A DNA stretch of 64,000 bases, taken from Ancylostoma caninum. Lineage: Eukaryota; Nematoda; Chromadorea; Rhabditida; Ancylostomatidae. Position numbers and translations under genes: made by a program. The stretch's first letter is position 1. Each line of letters opens with the position of its first letter. The stretch is from contig JBAJFG010000445.1 in the NCBI GenBank assembly GCA_037903475.1, positions 1 to 64,000 of the forward strand, in the 5' to 3' direction. Under the pieces are notes generated by a model. It was not told where the DNA came from and ran no database searches. It saw only the letters and a list, made by a program, of their open reading frames with translations. Of this stretch, positions 54,901 through 64,000 are shown piece by piece.

Positions 54901-57891
54901 CCCATTAAATGTTGAAATATGTAGCGACGAAAATTAGATTCGTGAAACGTGCTGAAATATGTTCCGAAAATTATGTGACAACTAGTTCGGCGCGAGGTCA
55001 GGTGGCCGCAGAAAAACGCGCCGCGCAGCGCAGCGCACGACGTCAGCATCTTGGCACTCTAAATAGGACTTCTGTGAACTGCAAAAGGGCCGTCTGACCC
55101 TAGTCCTCGTGTTAATCCGCGTCGCGTCATCGCACAGGGCCAGAGGATATCTCTCACTGTGGTGTAAACATACCGTAAATCAGGATTATGTACGGGCAGC
55201 TGCTAGCTAGGGTTTACAGCTACTTTTGTCCGCGCGCGCGTGCTCCGTACAGTCACAACATACCGCCTCTGGTTGGGGCCCACGAGCGGGGTAACAGAGG
55301 TCACACACATCGCCAGAGGTGTCGCCTAGTTGTGAGATTGCGGCCGTGACACCGGATTTGACGTTGTCGTGTCCATTTTTACTATTCCAGCTGAGCAATA
55401 GGCCTCCTGGGACGTTGGATGAACACGTGATAAATGACGGTAGTGAGCGACGAATAAGAATGACCTGAGCGAAAAATCGACTTCTAACGGAATTCGCCGC
55501 GTACGGGCACACGGAACACCAGCAATGAATTGTGAACGTAGGTAAAAAGCGGCTGATAAGCGATGATAAGCCTTTTTGACCACGATGGAGCTTATAAAAT
55601 TGATGTTTAGGAGTTGGAGCCAGTAAATATGCATTTCGACAAAATGAGATGGCCACATGAAAAACAGTGTGAGAATGAATGTCCCCCCGATTGATGTAAA
55701 ATCGATGTTTTTACAGGGAACTTTCTATTGCAAAGAGCTCGCCTACAGAAATTTACCTTCCCTAACATATAAGTTGCAGGAAATTTCATAATTTGACAAT
55801 TGCTTCGCTGGTAAACTTATTCCGAATGAGAATTACGCATTAGAGTTATATCTTCGACTGAAAAATGCACCATATTCATTTGAGTCCGATTATCCGATTT
55901 CGAATAAGGCCAAAGTGGGAAATTTTTAAAGAAAAAACAAAACAGTACAGTCCTGGAGGGGAAATAAGAGAGGGCGTCAGGGAATCTCCTCCTTCCAAAT
56001 ACGTGTAATTCTAGATCGGTGTCTATGCTGCTGATTCGATTACTTGAATTCTTCGGTTCTTATTTGTTTTCAATTACAATAACACACTATTTCGTTGAAA
56101 ACCTCGGAAAACTCTGGGATATTCTTCAAATTTCAGTTTCAGTTCATTTCTGTGCGTTTAGCTCCATTAAAAAATCCAGAAAGTACCCAAAAAGTGCAAG
56201 GAAAATACATGGAAGAACAAAATATTCCCGTTCAATCGCTTTTCTTTGCTCTACGACATGAAAAATTGTCCGGAATGGAGGGGAAAACAACGAGAAACAC
56301 AGAGAACAGTAAGGAAATTTTAAAAAATGCTCGCCTACTTGAAAAATACGGGAAATTCCAGAAGAGATCGATTACTTTTTCCCACGGAAACTTTGCGTTT
56401 TCAACTTATTCATACGACTTGTAACTGGAATTTTCCTCAAATTTCTCAATTTTTGTAAAGAAGCAAGCAGTTATTCGAGTGCTTTACCGCTGGTACTTAA
56501 ATGTAGGTGAACAACCACTCATGCGAGGAATTGAATGGATCAGAACAAGCTGTTCAATCAAGTCTGGATAATAGTCCCCTTTCAATGAAGAGAAGGATCC
56601 ATAAATTTATTGAAACCACTAAATGGCACAGAGGAAAAAGAAAAGAACGAGAAACACAATGAAGAATAAGCGTAAGTCAATCTCCACTACAAACCGTTCC
56701 TTAACAACATTCATAAGCTGAAAAAAATTCCGAACAAGGTGGACTTTTTCTCCTACAGGTTGGCTGCGGTGAATCTTTGAAGGATAAATATTCTGAGGAT
56801 ATGGGCAAAGCTATGGGAAATTGGGCAAACCAGGCGTCTCAAGTAATTTTGAGAAGCATGAGCGCTCTGAAGGTCGTGTAACAATTTTTAAGCAATCCTT
56901 ATTCAAGGCAAAATTGTAAAGATCAACCCGAAAAAGAGAAAACAGTGGAAAAGATAGCATGTATGTGAAGAACGCCACACCTCGGCTACAGCTGGCAGTC
57001 AGTCACGAACGAGCCCCACGATTCTATCAGGTTTCACTTAAGGTCTGGGAGACGTTTCGCGACTTGGCACGTGTTGTCGATCTGTATCGCACGCAAACGA
57101 ACGCAGCATTACTCGCTGGGCCACCGCGTTTATCGAAAGCCATTAAAACGAGCCAGAAATCGCAATGAAACAATTCGGGTCGTCATTACTCGGCAGTGGC
57201 GACAAATGTCTGGAATGGCCGACGCAAGTCGCCGCCTCGTTATGTTTCCTTTATGGCTGCTATCAATCGGCCGAATCAACTATTAAACACGATTTTATGG
57301 ACATTCGCGAAAGATGTGTATGTTTAACGCGGCGCGCACTGTAACACAGAGTGGAGAAAATTCCAGGAAAACAAAAACCGTAACCGATAGATAGAAAATG
57401 GCCAGGTGAATGGGAAAATAGCGATGGTAAGTTGGGACTCACCGCTCATTTTCATCCAGGGGAACACAGGCTGCGCGAGGTGTACTGATCGGTCGGGAAA
57501 GGACGCTGAGCTCGCCTGGAGAGCATTATAGCCGGAAAATCTGAAACATATGTGGTTAGAGTGCGAAGATTTGCGTGGATATAAGAGTCTGAGCAGGAGA
57601 ATACAGCCAGAATAGGATTAGACGCGGAAAATTAGCATAATAGTGAATTAGAAGCGAATTTCATGGTGAAAAATAAGAAAAGACTAGGAAGGGAACTTAC
57701 GGATTAGAATTTTCGACCCACTGAGCAGCAAGCATATTCTTCATATTATTCATGTAGCTTTGATTGTAGAGAAGAGGATCGTAGGGCTGTTTTAGGGCTT
57801 GCGCTTGAGGCATTGGGCCGGCCAGACCCTGGGGGGTCGACTGACCACCCCAGTAGGAATCGTCGCCGGTCCAGTTCGGATACATACTCAT
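42861..57891 (-). CDS. mab-5: Hox transcription factor MAB-5 (Antennapedia class)
   Basis: This is a nuclear homeodomain protein. In C. elegans mab-5 patterns the posterior body, steering Q-neuroblast migration and V-lineage and male tail fates. Four coding exons join without a phase error: 57701-57891, 57443-57540, 46683-46831 and 42861-42974, about 183 aa (the C. elegans protein is about 200). The start [14 protein letters not shown] has an in-frame stop just upstream. Residues 1-64 end [15 protein letters not shown]. The Pbx/CEH-20-binding hexapeptide is VFPWMKM in exon 2. The 60-residue homeodomain ([20 protein letters not shown] ... [16 protein letters not shown]) is split between positions 44 and 45. 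A short acidic tail ([13 protein letters not shown]) ends the protein. RQTYSR and [13 protein letters not shown] favour mab-5 over lin-39. Introns are 160 bp, 10.6 kb and 3.7 kb. Other Hox genes are not in the window. Confidence 0.95.
42975..46682 (-). other. mab-5: mab-5 intron 3 (3.7 kb)
   Basis: This intron splits the homeodomain between residues 44 and 45, an old Hox intron position. No exon is visible inside. It contains a palindromic AT-rich element at about 45680-46080; a 130-codon plus-strand frame at 44670-45062 has no recognisable content. Confidence 0.7.
45680..46080. mobile_element. AT-rich palindromic MITE in mab-5 intron 3
   Basis: TGATTTTGTTGCTTTAATTA and CATCCAGATATTCGGTAGTG at 45732-45785 are inverted at about 45980-46035 (CTCGAATATCTGGATG, TTAATTGAAGCAACAAAATC). 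Inner words AATATTCGA and CTCGAATTTTC recur. Diverged relatives with the same ends lie in intron 2 at about 53755-53960 and 55880-56090. Confidence 0.65.
46683..46831 (-). CDS. mab-5: mab-5 coding exon 3: homeodomain helices 1-2
   Basis: It runs from TTCCAG to GTACGG, 149 bp. It encodes SKSGE and homeodomain residues 1-44 ([44 protein letters not shown]). It is in phase with exon 2 through a split glycine codon. Confidence 0.95.
46832..57442 (-). other. mab-5: mab-5 intron 2 (10.6 kb), likely regulatory
   Basis: No exon or embedded gene is supported on either strand. The intron is mostly AT-rich, with GC-rich islands at about 49080-49560, 51780-51870, 53180-53480, 54810-55070 and 55200-55560. 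Large Hox introns often hold enhancers, so these islands are candidates. It also holds AT-rich repeat relatives (about 52490-52620, 53755-53960, 55880-56090), a 33-bp tandem pair with TCCTAACCTAACCCCAG at about 48653-48710, and a poly-G run near 48296-48310. Confidence 0.6.
57245..57300 (-). promoter_or_regulatory. Candidate Hox/Pbx site cluster at the start of mab-5 intron 2
   Basis: Within 56 bp there are CTTTATGGC (57249-57257), ATCAATC (57262-57268), a TATTAAAC box and ATTTTATGG (57292-57300). TTTATGG is a posterior-Hox/Cdx-type core and TGATTGAT a Pbx/Exd-type core. This could be an autoregulatory or cross-regulatory element; only the motifs are seen. Confidence 0.35.
57443..57540 (-). 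CDS. mab-5: mab-5 coding exon 2 with hexapeptide
   Basis: The exon lies between TTTCAG (57541-57546) and GTGAGT (57437-57442), 98 bp. It reads [20 protein letters not shown], then [16 protein letters not shown] is the hexapeptide that binds the PBC/extradenticle partner; its first residue is F where many Hox proteins have Y. Phases 2 and 1 match its neighbours. Confidence 0.93.
57701..57891 (-). CDS. mab-5: mab-5 coding exon 1
   Basis: It encodes [17 protein letters not shown] through WVENSN and ends two bases into a proline codon before GTAAGT. The segment [20 protein letters not shown] is the conserved N-terminal region. An in-frame TAG lies 9 bases before the ATG, which fixes the start. 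Confidence 0.93.
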
Positions 57892-58070
57892 CGTCGACTA
57901 CCGTCAAGACGACGGCAGAGCCCCAGAGAGGCGCGCGTCTGGGACGGGGGGCGCGGCCTCGGGCACGGACGCAGGGGCCGCGGACCAATCGGCGGCCGGC
58001 GCGGACCGCTTTGATGTCGCCGCTCGTGCAGCCATAAAACAAGCCATAAATTCTCGTTCATCGCTGGGGA
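57892..58070 (-). promoter_or_regulatory. mab-5: GC-rich 5' region of mab-5
   Basis: The 150 bp upstream of the start codon are far more GC-rich than the surroundings. They hold an inverted CCAAT box (57985-57989) and two TTTATGGC cores (minus strand; 58031-58039 and 58042-58050). No TATA box is clear. This is probably the 5' untranslated or promoter region; a trans-splice acceptor was not identified with confidence. Confidence 0.45.
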
Positions 58071-58708
58071 AACGTCTCCTTTGTAGGGACACACACAGCA
58101 TTTGATAGCGCGATTATGAACACGCGAGATAGATGAGATTGTGTGTCGATTTGCTGAGCATCGCAGCGCTCCAATTATGAGGTTATACTGCGAAAATCTT
58201 GTTCCCATGGCCTATTCAGCAGCTTAGCAAGAAGTCATTCTGATTCATGTGAATGCCTTTTTATTAGGCCTGCAGCAGGCCTGTGCAGTTCCAAGGAATT
58301 GGGGTCGCAGCCGCTTCTCAAACGACACCAGCTATTGGCAGCTAGCTACAGTTGATAGCTAAAAATTGCCCTTTCGCACTTCGGTGATTCCAGCAATTTC
58401 AGCTCTATTCTTTCTAAAAATTCTAAAACTTATTAAAAATCTACTGGAAATCCTGCTAACAATAGTTCCTACTTTAAAGAAATACCTCGACTCTGAGGTG
58501 AGTTACGCAACTTTGAATGCGCAGCTCAAATATTGCTCTTACTTTTGGGACATCCTAATAATAAGTTGTCCTTCTTGAACCGCTGGGTTGCGATAAAACC
58601 CACCAATATTTCCAAGATCCACATAAAATATTTGATTTGCGAACAATTAAAAATTCCCACACTTTTCCATACGATGTAGTTGCCAAACAATTCTAAACAG
58701 TGACTATA

Positions 58709-58805
58709 CAGTCCTTGTCAAAAATGTTGCGCTCGCAGAATCGTGGCGGGACCTGCTCTCTCCGCGTCCATCGTTCAGGTTCCGTCGCGTTTCTGCAGTT
58801 ACAGA
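58709..58805. mobile_element. Truncated copy of the CAGTCCTTGTC MITE
   Basis: After TA it starts CAGTCCTTGTCAAAAATG and shares CGCAGAATCG(C/T)GG(C/T)GGGACCT, CATCGTTCAGGT and CGCGTTTCTGCAG with the 16343-16522 element. The right terminal repeat is missing. Confidence 0.65.
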
Positions 58806-59219
58806 ATCACTCCACCTCTTCGACGAACTGTAAACAACCCGTACGAATCTCTGAAATAGAAGCGAATTCGACATTTTCTACTCTTCCACTTTCTGTGGAA
58901 AAATTTCAGTCCTATACTGTATTGGATATAGCGCAAATCACTACGAAATCCCTGAAAATACCCCTGATTTTTCAGAACCCGGACCTTTCACGGAAATATC
59001 AAGTGAGAGGTTTTTTTCCTGTTTCCTGACAAACAGGGTCTAGGGCACGGATCGCTTCTCATTCCCCAGGCCCATATGACACCAAGGCTCTGTCGCGACA
59101 ACTCGTCCCCGCACCCATCTGCAACATCCTTGCGTACATCGTAAAGTTAGCACATACTTATGCGAGTGTGGCGGCCCTTTTCGGCTATTTTATGATCCTC
59201 GCGACTGCGTTTATTACCT

Positions 59220-59400
59220 TTTGAATGATCCGGCGCTCGCACCCCTCCGCCCGCTGCGCCACCACCACCACCACCACCAGCACTACCGCCGGCGGCCCCC
59301 GTCTCGTCATCGTTTCGGACCTCTACAGTACCGGCGCCAGTACGCCACGACGCGATTCCGGTATTGTGCTGTGTTCCGCGTGGTCGCTCACCACCATACT
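59220..59400. repeat. CCA-rich low-complexity, GC-rich stretch upstream of mab-5
   Basis: Seven consecutive CCA triplets (about 59257-59280) sit in a GC-rich block. The minus-strand frame would encode glycine-rich sequence (AGGSAGGGGGGGAAGGG) followed by basic residues, without a recognised domain or firm splice sites. It is either low-complexity noncoding DNA or an unproven exon. Confidence 0.4.
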
Positions 59401-60104
59401 CTTCCAATTCCGTGTGATTTCATCTGAAGAACTTGCTCTTTTTGCTGTTGCCAATCAAACTCGACATGTGCTGTGTGACGGTAGGCAGGTTTCCGTGTCA
59501 CAACCGGCTAACACTACTTCTTTTGAGAGTAGGTGGCAGCACAGAAAAATGATCACTATTCTTTGCAATTCTGACGCACTGAAACATCGTTAGAACAATA
59601 ACATCTCTAAATAAACAACGTATTTCCTAATTAGCAAAGGAATCCCGCGGAAAAAAGGAAGCTGCCATTTTTTCATGTCAAAAAAAAATCCCTGAAAGTC
59701 ACATTTCATCGACGGTCAGACAAAATCCGTATTTGACCCTGGTGCTAGAGGTTAAGAACATAGCTAGGGTCTCGAGGAAGTCAGAAGTTCACCCAACCCC
59801 TCTTAAATGCACATTTTGAGTATTTTTGTTTTTAATCATCAACAGGAAATATAATAATTATGTATTATGTTGCTCCGGAAGTCTGGCACCAAATTTTACA
59901 CATCCTTCAAGCAAACATGACATTGTTGTTCATGGATGGGACCTGGTCTGCCAGTTTTTATAGTTGAGGAGTAGTGCATAGAACATTCTACATTCTATCA
60001 CCAAAGAATTTCAATTCAAGACGAAGAAATGTTGGATCGAGAGCAAATGAATAAATAAATGTAGGTGCGAGACATTCGGATCAACCTAAAATTTAGCAAG
60101 ACCA

Positions 60105-60345
60105 ATGTATGGTCCGTTTCAAAAACGACGGGAGTTCAGTATTCGTGCCCATGGCCTGCATATCTCGCCCGTCTCTTCGAATACAGCACTATTTCTCGCG
60201 TTCTCTCTTTCTCTGATATCTTCGCAACTACGTTGCCCGGTGAAACACAATATAACCAAAATTTTGCTCTGGGGTTAAGCCGAGTGGCGGAAACAGTCAA
60301 GATATCTCATTTGATGTTATATAAATGCAGTCAATCACAGAAACA
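60105..60345. repeat. Dispersed repeat (relative of 42260-42520)
   Basis: GTATTCGTGCCCATGGCCTG, TCTCGCCCGTCTCTTCGAAT, TCTCTTTCTCTGATATCTTC and GTTGCCCGGTGAAACACA match the order seen downstream of mab-5. The two copies flank the mab-5 gene in the same plus-strand orientation. Confidence 0.6.
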
Positions 60346-60399
60346 AAACCATATCCAATAAAATCCTTTGCGGGACTTATCGAATATCATGGCAGATTT

Positions 60400-61762
60400 T
60401 GTGAAGGAGGGGGGGGGGACCAGGAGGGAAGGGGGTCAGGGACGGGTATGAGCTGGGCTTTTGCTCAAAAATGTCCCTATTTCTGACGGCTGCTGACAGA
60501 GTAGATTCTTGTCCTTATGTCTGGATGTGATGCGTTATGAATTCTTCACATAGGTATCTTCGATAATGTTTCTAGAAACCGTATGCATCATTGAGATTAC
60601 CCAGGGTAAATGTGTTGGGACCATAACCATCAGCGTGCGCTCCAACATGTTCACCCTGTTCAATATCAATGGTGCATCCAGACCCGGGTGATAAACTTCC
60701 TTGTGCGATATGATGATGCATACTTGTTCTATAGAAGCGATGTAGTTAAATACATAGAGGTGCATTAAAGGGTTAGGAGTTTTGCATTTGTCTTGGGATC
60801 TACCCCAATAATTTCAGGCAGTTTTTATGCTGGCGCTACTAGAAGCATATTTTCTCACTGGTGTTCTTTTCCATTTCAGAGTGTTAAGAAGTGCCGGAAC
60901 CAGCAATAAATTTTTCCAATTATGATTTAGTCTCTTCGTTATGACTGTTAGAATTACCAGTCAAAAAGTGAGCCAGCAATTCTCCCAAAGAAATACTGTG
61001 CATATATGAGTGTGCTTCTAGAGTTCTTTGTTTACTGTAGTTCATTGTAGTCGTCGCCAGTACATTTAGCTCTTGCTGTATTTCCTCGCATTACTACTTG
61101 GTAACATGCATTTTTGAAGCAGGTAACGTAAAGGCTAGCTTTGCAGTTTAGTGACGATTGTTAGACGGCAAAGTTGCTTGAGTTCCTGGTATGGAAGTCG
61201 GGACAGCGCCTAGAAGCTGTACGTCATTTGTCATAATTCACCCTCAGAAGAGTTTATTTGTTCGTTTTGATTTTTTACACCAATTATACATTGCCGGTGC
61301 AGCAAAGCATGATGCAGGTGAACTAATAACGTAGCAAACAACGAAACATGAGGTAAATTAAAAAATAAAGTAAATGCAATGTGCAGCTCCTTGAACTCAC
61401 TGACATCCTCACTAACAGGGTTTTTTTCCTCATAAGGGAAAAGATCTCTCAATCCTCTCGAATACAAAGACTCTGCAGTCACCATTTATTGTCTCTGGTA
61501 AAGAGTAGTAACTCCAGTCATGCCACTACAATTGACGGACCCGCATATTATGAGCCGCTCTCTCACTAACGATTTCTTTTCGCGTGTTTTCAAACGCAGT
61601 AAACGATCTCATCAGCATGGCCATTCGCTACCAAACTGCCTCGAGTCGCCGAGGAGCTTCTTAACATTTCTTCCTAGTGCCTGGCGTTGTCGTGTACGAC
61701 CACTTCTACTCTGTAATCCTTTTTCAAACATTGACAGTTTCCCAAAAAGGCCATTTTTGGCT
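60400..61762. other. No gene seen
   Basis: A poly-G run lies near 60407-60418. Remaining frames are short and unsupported. Confidence 0.35.
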
Positions 61763-62010
61763 TCAATTGAAAGTGGAGCCAAGCTCGGACGTCCGTCTGT
61801 TCTTCTCTCCATCTCTATCTGCATTCCACCGTAACTCGTCTTCGTCAGCCACACTGTCGGAAACTGCACGTCTTTGACCAGTAAGTAGGACAAGGTCCTT
61901 CCAAGTTTTCCAATGAGACACCGCTGACAGATTGAATTTTCCGTCATCCAACGGAAAGAACTTCGGAAACGGTGTCTCATATCGTTCATTACATGTGAAC
62001 CGAACAAGAG
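61763..62010 (-). CDS. Possible terminal exon of an unrecognised gene
   Basis: After a pyrimidine-bearing TTCTTCTGAACAG, the minus strand stays open for 82 codons (TCNERYETPFPKFFPLDDGK, SHWKTWKDLVLLTGQ, ADEDELRWNADRDGEKNRR) to TGA at 61763-61765. Composition and aromatic spacing look like protein, while a longer frame in another phase overlaps it (168 codons). No upstream exon has been linked and the family is unknown. Confidence 0.35.
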
Positions 62011-62339
62011 CTGTTCAGAAGAAGATGATCCATGACTGAGCGCTCGAAATTCTTGAGAGATCTTCCACGTTCGCTTCGTTTTTCCCCGTGTGAGAACGCC
62101 ATGCGCATCTCTCATCATTTAGTTTAATGTTTGGGACGGAAAGAGCTGTTTATCATTGGGAATTGGCTCGCTTGTCCGCCTCACCTGCGATTCTGCAAAT
62201 TTACGACACACACTTCGGCCGAGACTACCGTAATGTGATGTGCGAGTACGTAAAACGAAAATCGTCGCAAACACCGAGACGCCGATGTCGGATGGACCCG
62301 GAAGTGGTGTTCAGGGTTTTCCTAGAAGCATAACTCGTA

Positions 62340-64000
62340 GACTCGGCCAGAGGGTTCTGGCCCAGATACTGATGGCTCTGGTCGGGGTGAGAGATTTGGG
62401 GCTACGGTGACAGGGAATCGAGGTGTTGCGGTTGTGAGAACGGTAAATTTTCAATTTTCATTGGCCGTGTGCAAGAACATGGTTGTGTGCTTATATGGAT
62501 GCGTGAATGCGCCTGCAATTTCCCTGACCTCATCAGGATTGGTGTTTACCAACGCATAACAGACAATACAAGGTTTACAAATCAAATCTGACGTTCATTC
62601 TATGGTCTAGCAGGTCGTGAGGAACCTCAGCTATAGGGGGATGAGGATACTAGCCTCTTATAAACCCTGTCGAGGTGGTCACAATCCTGCTGACTCGGGA
62701 GCTATGGATACGTGGTGGTAGGCATGTTACTTTTATTGAGCGTAAGAATCAATCCGGCCCTTGTGTATCTTATGTTTTCAGCTTTTCTTACCTTATGTGC
62801 TCTTCTGTGATAAAATACCAGGAGAATCGGCACGGTACTCCTGTGGTATAATACCATCAACAGGCCTTCATTAGCATCTCACTGACAGTACAGGTTAAAT
62901 CCCAACACAATTACTACGCCTACCTGTCCGTTTCATTATTCAATTGTTAGGTAACGCCTATGATAACAGTGCTCTGAGTAGAATCTCATTTCACTGAAAT
63001 GTTGTTGTGAAAATCGTTCTCTAAATATTGGTAGGAAAAAAATTCTTGGCTTTAAGGAACATATGACACATTCTGTTATGATATCTTTAAAAAGAATCAC
63101 TAAGATTGCTTTTTCTCTCTACTCTGTCAAAATCTTATCAAACATCTGTAAAGTTCTTAAATGGGTATCGAGCATAACCGTGTATTAAGAAAAACTCCCT
63201 TTTAAAATGCTACTAGTTACGGTGGTCCCCGCTCTTGTTTAAACTATATGTTGTCGTTTTCAACTCTCTTATTCGCTGCAGATACGGAAAGCAAATTCAT
63301 TATCATCTCAAATGTCTGCAATGCGGACAGTATCCCGGCAGTAACCACCTCTCCTCCCCCCCCCCCCAGTATAAGGCCACGTCCAATATCCGAGATTTTT
63401 GGAATCGATTGTTAATTGTAAATCGCGTGCGGCTTAGTTAAGCCAGAATTGTCCCTACTTTAGCGGACTTTGTACCTCAAAATCGAAAGTATTCCCATTT
63501 TCCTGAACAGACCGACAGTGACATCCTCTTTTTCTCATATTCATCAATGTATTATGACTATTAGAACAACAATTTAACTTCTGTGAACCATACTGATCAT
63601 GACCAACCCAAAGCTGGGATTCATGATACCCTCACCATTCCATGTAGCGGAAGTTGCGTGACTGGCTATCCTATGGAGCGCACAGCGTCAAGAAAAGCAG
63701 AAGGTCAAAATTGGTTTGCTAATCTGGTTTCGTTTGGTTATGCTTTTATGAATCTTAGCTCAATATTCGTGAAAATATGGCACGATAGCACTTACATATG
63801 TCACATAAAAGAGCGGAATTGCACAAGTGCAAAGTGCTACGGTAGAATTTTTCTTTTTCTGTTTGAACGGCGTAAATGATTTTTGCAACTCATCAAGCTC
63901 AAAATCCTCGGGGTTTTCAGAGAACTACCAACCTGGGAGACTGAGGAATATTACTGCTTAGGTGCGCTTTTGATGGGCTGGTCCCATATCCAATGTACTT
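62340..64000. other. No gene or clear repeat seen
   Basis: Short frames only, plus a poly-C run near 63354-63367. Nothing is supported. Confidence 0.4.

Noticed and set aside
57746..58208. Long GC-driven frames around mab-5 exon 1
   Set aside because: GC-rich DNA lacks stops in several frames; only the MSMYPNWTG frame has matching splice phase and known protein content.
1..64000. tRNA, rRNA and CRISPR arrays
   Set aside because: No tRNA B-box context, no 5S or large rRNA sequence and no regular spacer-repeat pattern was seen. The GTATCGCCA arrays are degenerate and lack unique spacers of constant length.

Overview
The window looks like nuclear DNA of a parasitic nematode, most likely a strongylid (hookworm-like) worm. 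The evidence is short introns with GT-AG ends, a perfect copy of the nematode SL1 spliced-leader sequence, mariner, hAT, BEL/Pao and palindromic TTAA elements, and a nematode-type Hox gene. The species itself is an inference. There are no bacterial features.

Layout. 1-6.4 kb: a broken BEL/Pao LTR retrotransposon (pol on +) whose integrase is split by a 907-bp hAT-type element with a perfect 8-bp target duplication. 6.4-17 kb: gene-poor repeat land holding two hAT/Tc1-type MITEs, a decayed Hsmar1/bandit-like mariner, the 3' end of a LINE, two ~80-nt hairpins and the first copies of a composite repeat made of GTATCGCCA-rich arrays beside GC-rich palindromes. 17.5-19.3 kb: 3' part of a multi-exon minus-strand gene that I do not recognise. 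20-25.5 kb: more arrays and palindromes, one interrupted by a 936-bp TA-flanked element, plus an isolated SL1 sequence. 25.8-29.2 kb: a plus-strand gene of seven phase-consistent exons (about 298 aa, membrane segment plus coiled coil). 29.4-32.7 kb: the 3' part of a convergent minus-strand gene, interrupted by a 1.57-kb foldback element in one intron. 33-37.6 kb: a cluster of TTAA-flanked palindromic elements and older repeats. 39.5-40.8 kb: an apparently intact 1,284-bp mariner. 42.9-57.9 kb: the Hox gene mab-5 on the minus strand, four coding exons, with introns of 3.7 and 10.6 kb. 58-64 kb: the region upstream of mab-5, mostly noncoding, with one possible terminal exon.

How it fits together. 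mab-5 is the only gene named with confidence. Its hexapeptide (FPWM) exon, homeodomain exons and splice phases all join cleanly into about 183 aa. The three other host genes were assembled by hand from splice sites and reading phase and have no assigned function. Most of the remaining sequence is layered, nested transposon material. Much of it is palindromic, so transcription through it would give double-stranded RNA.
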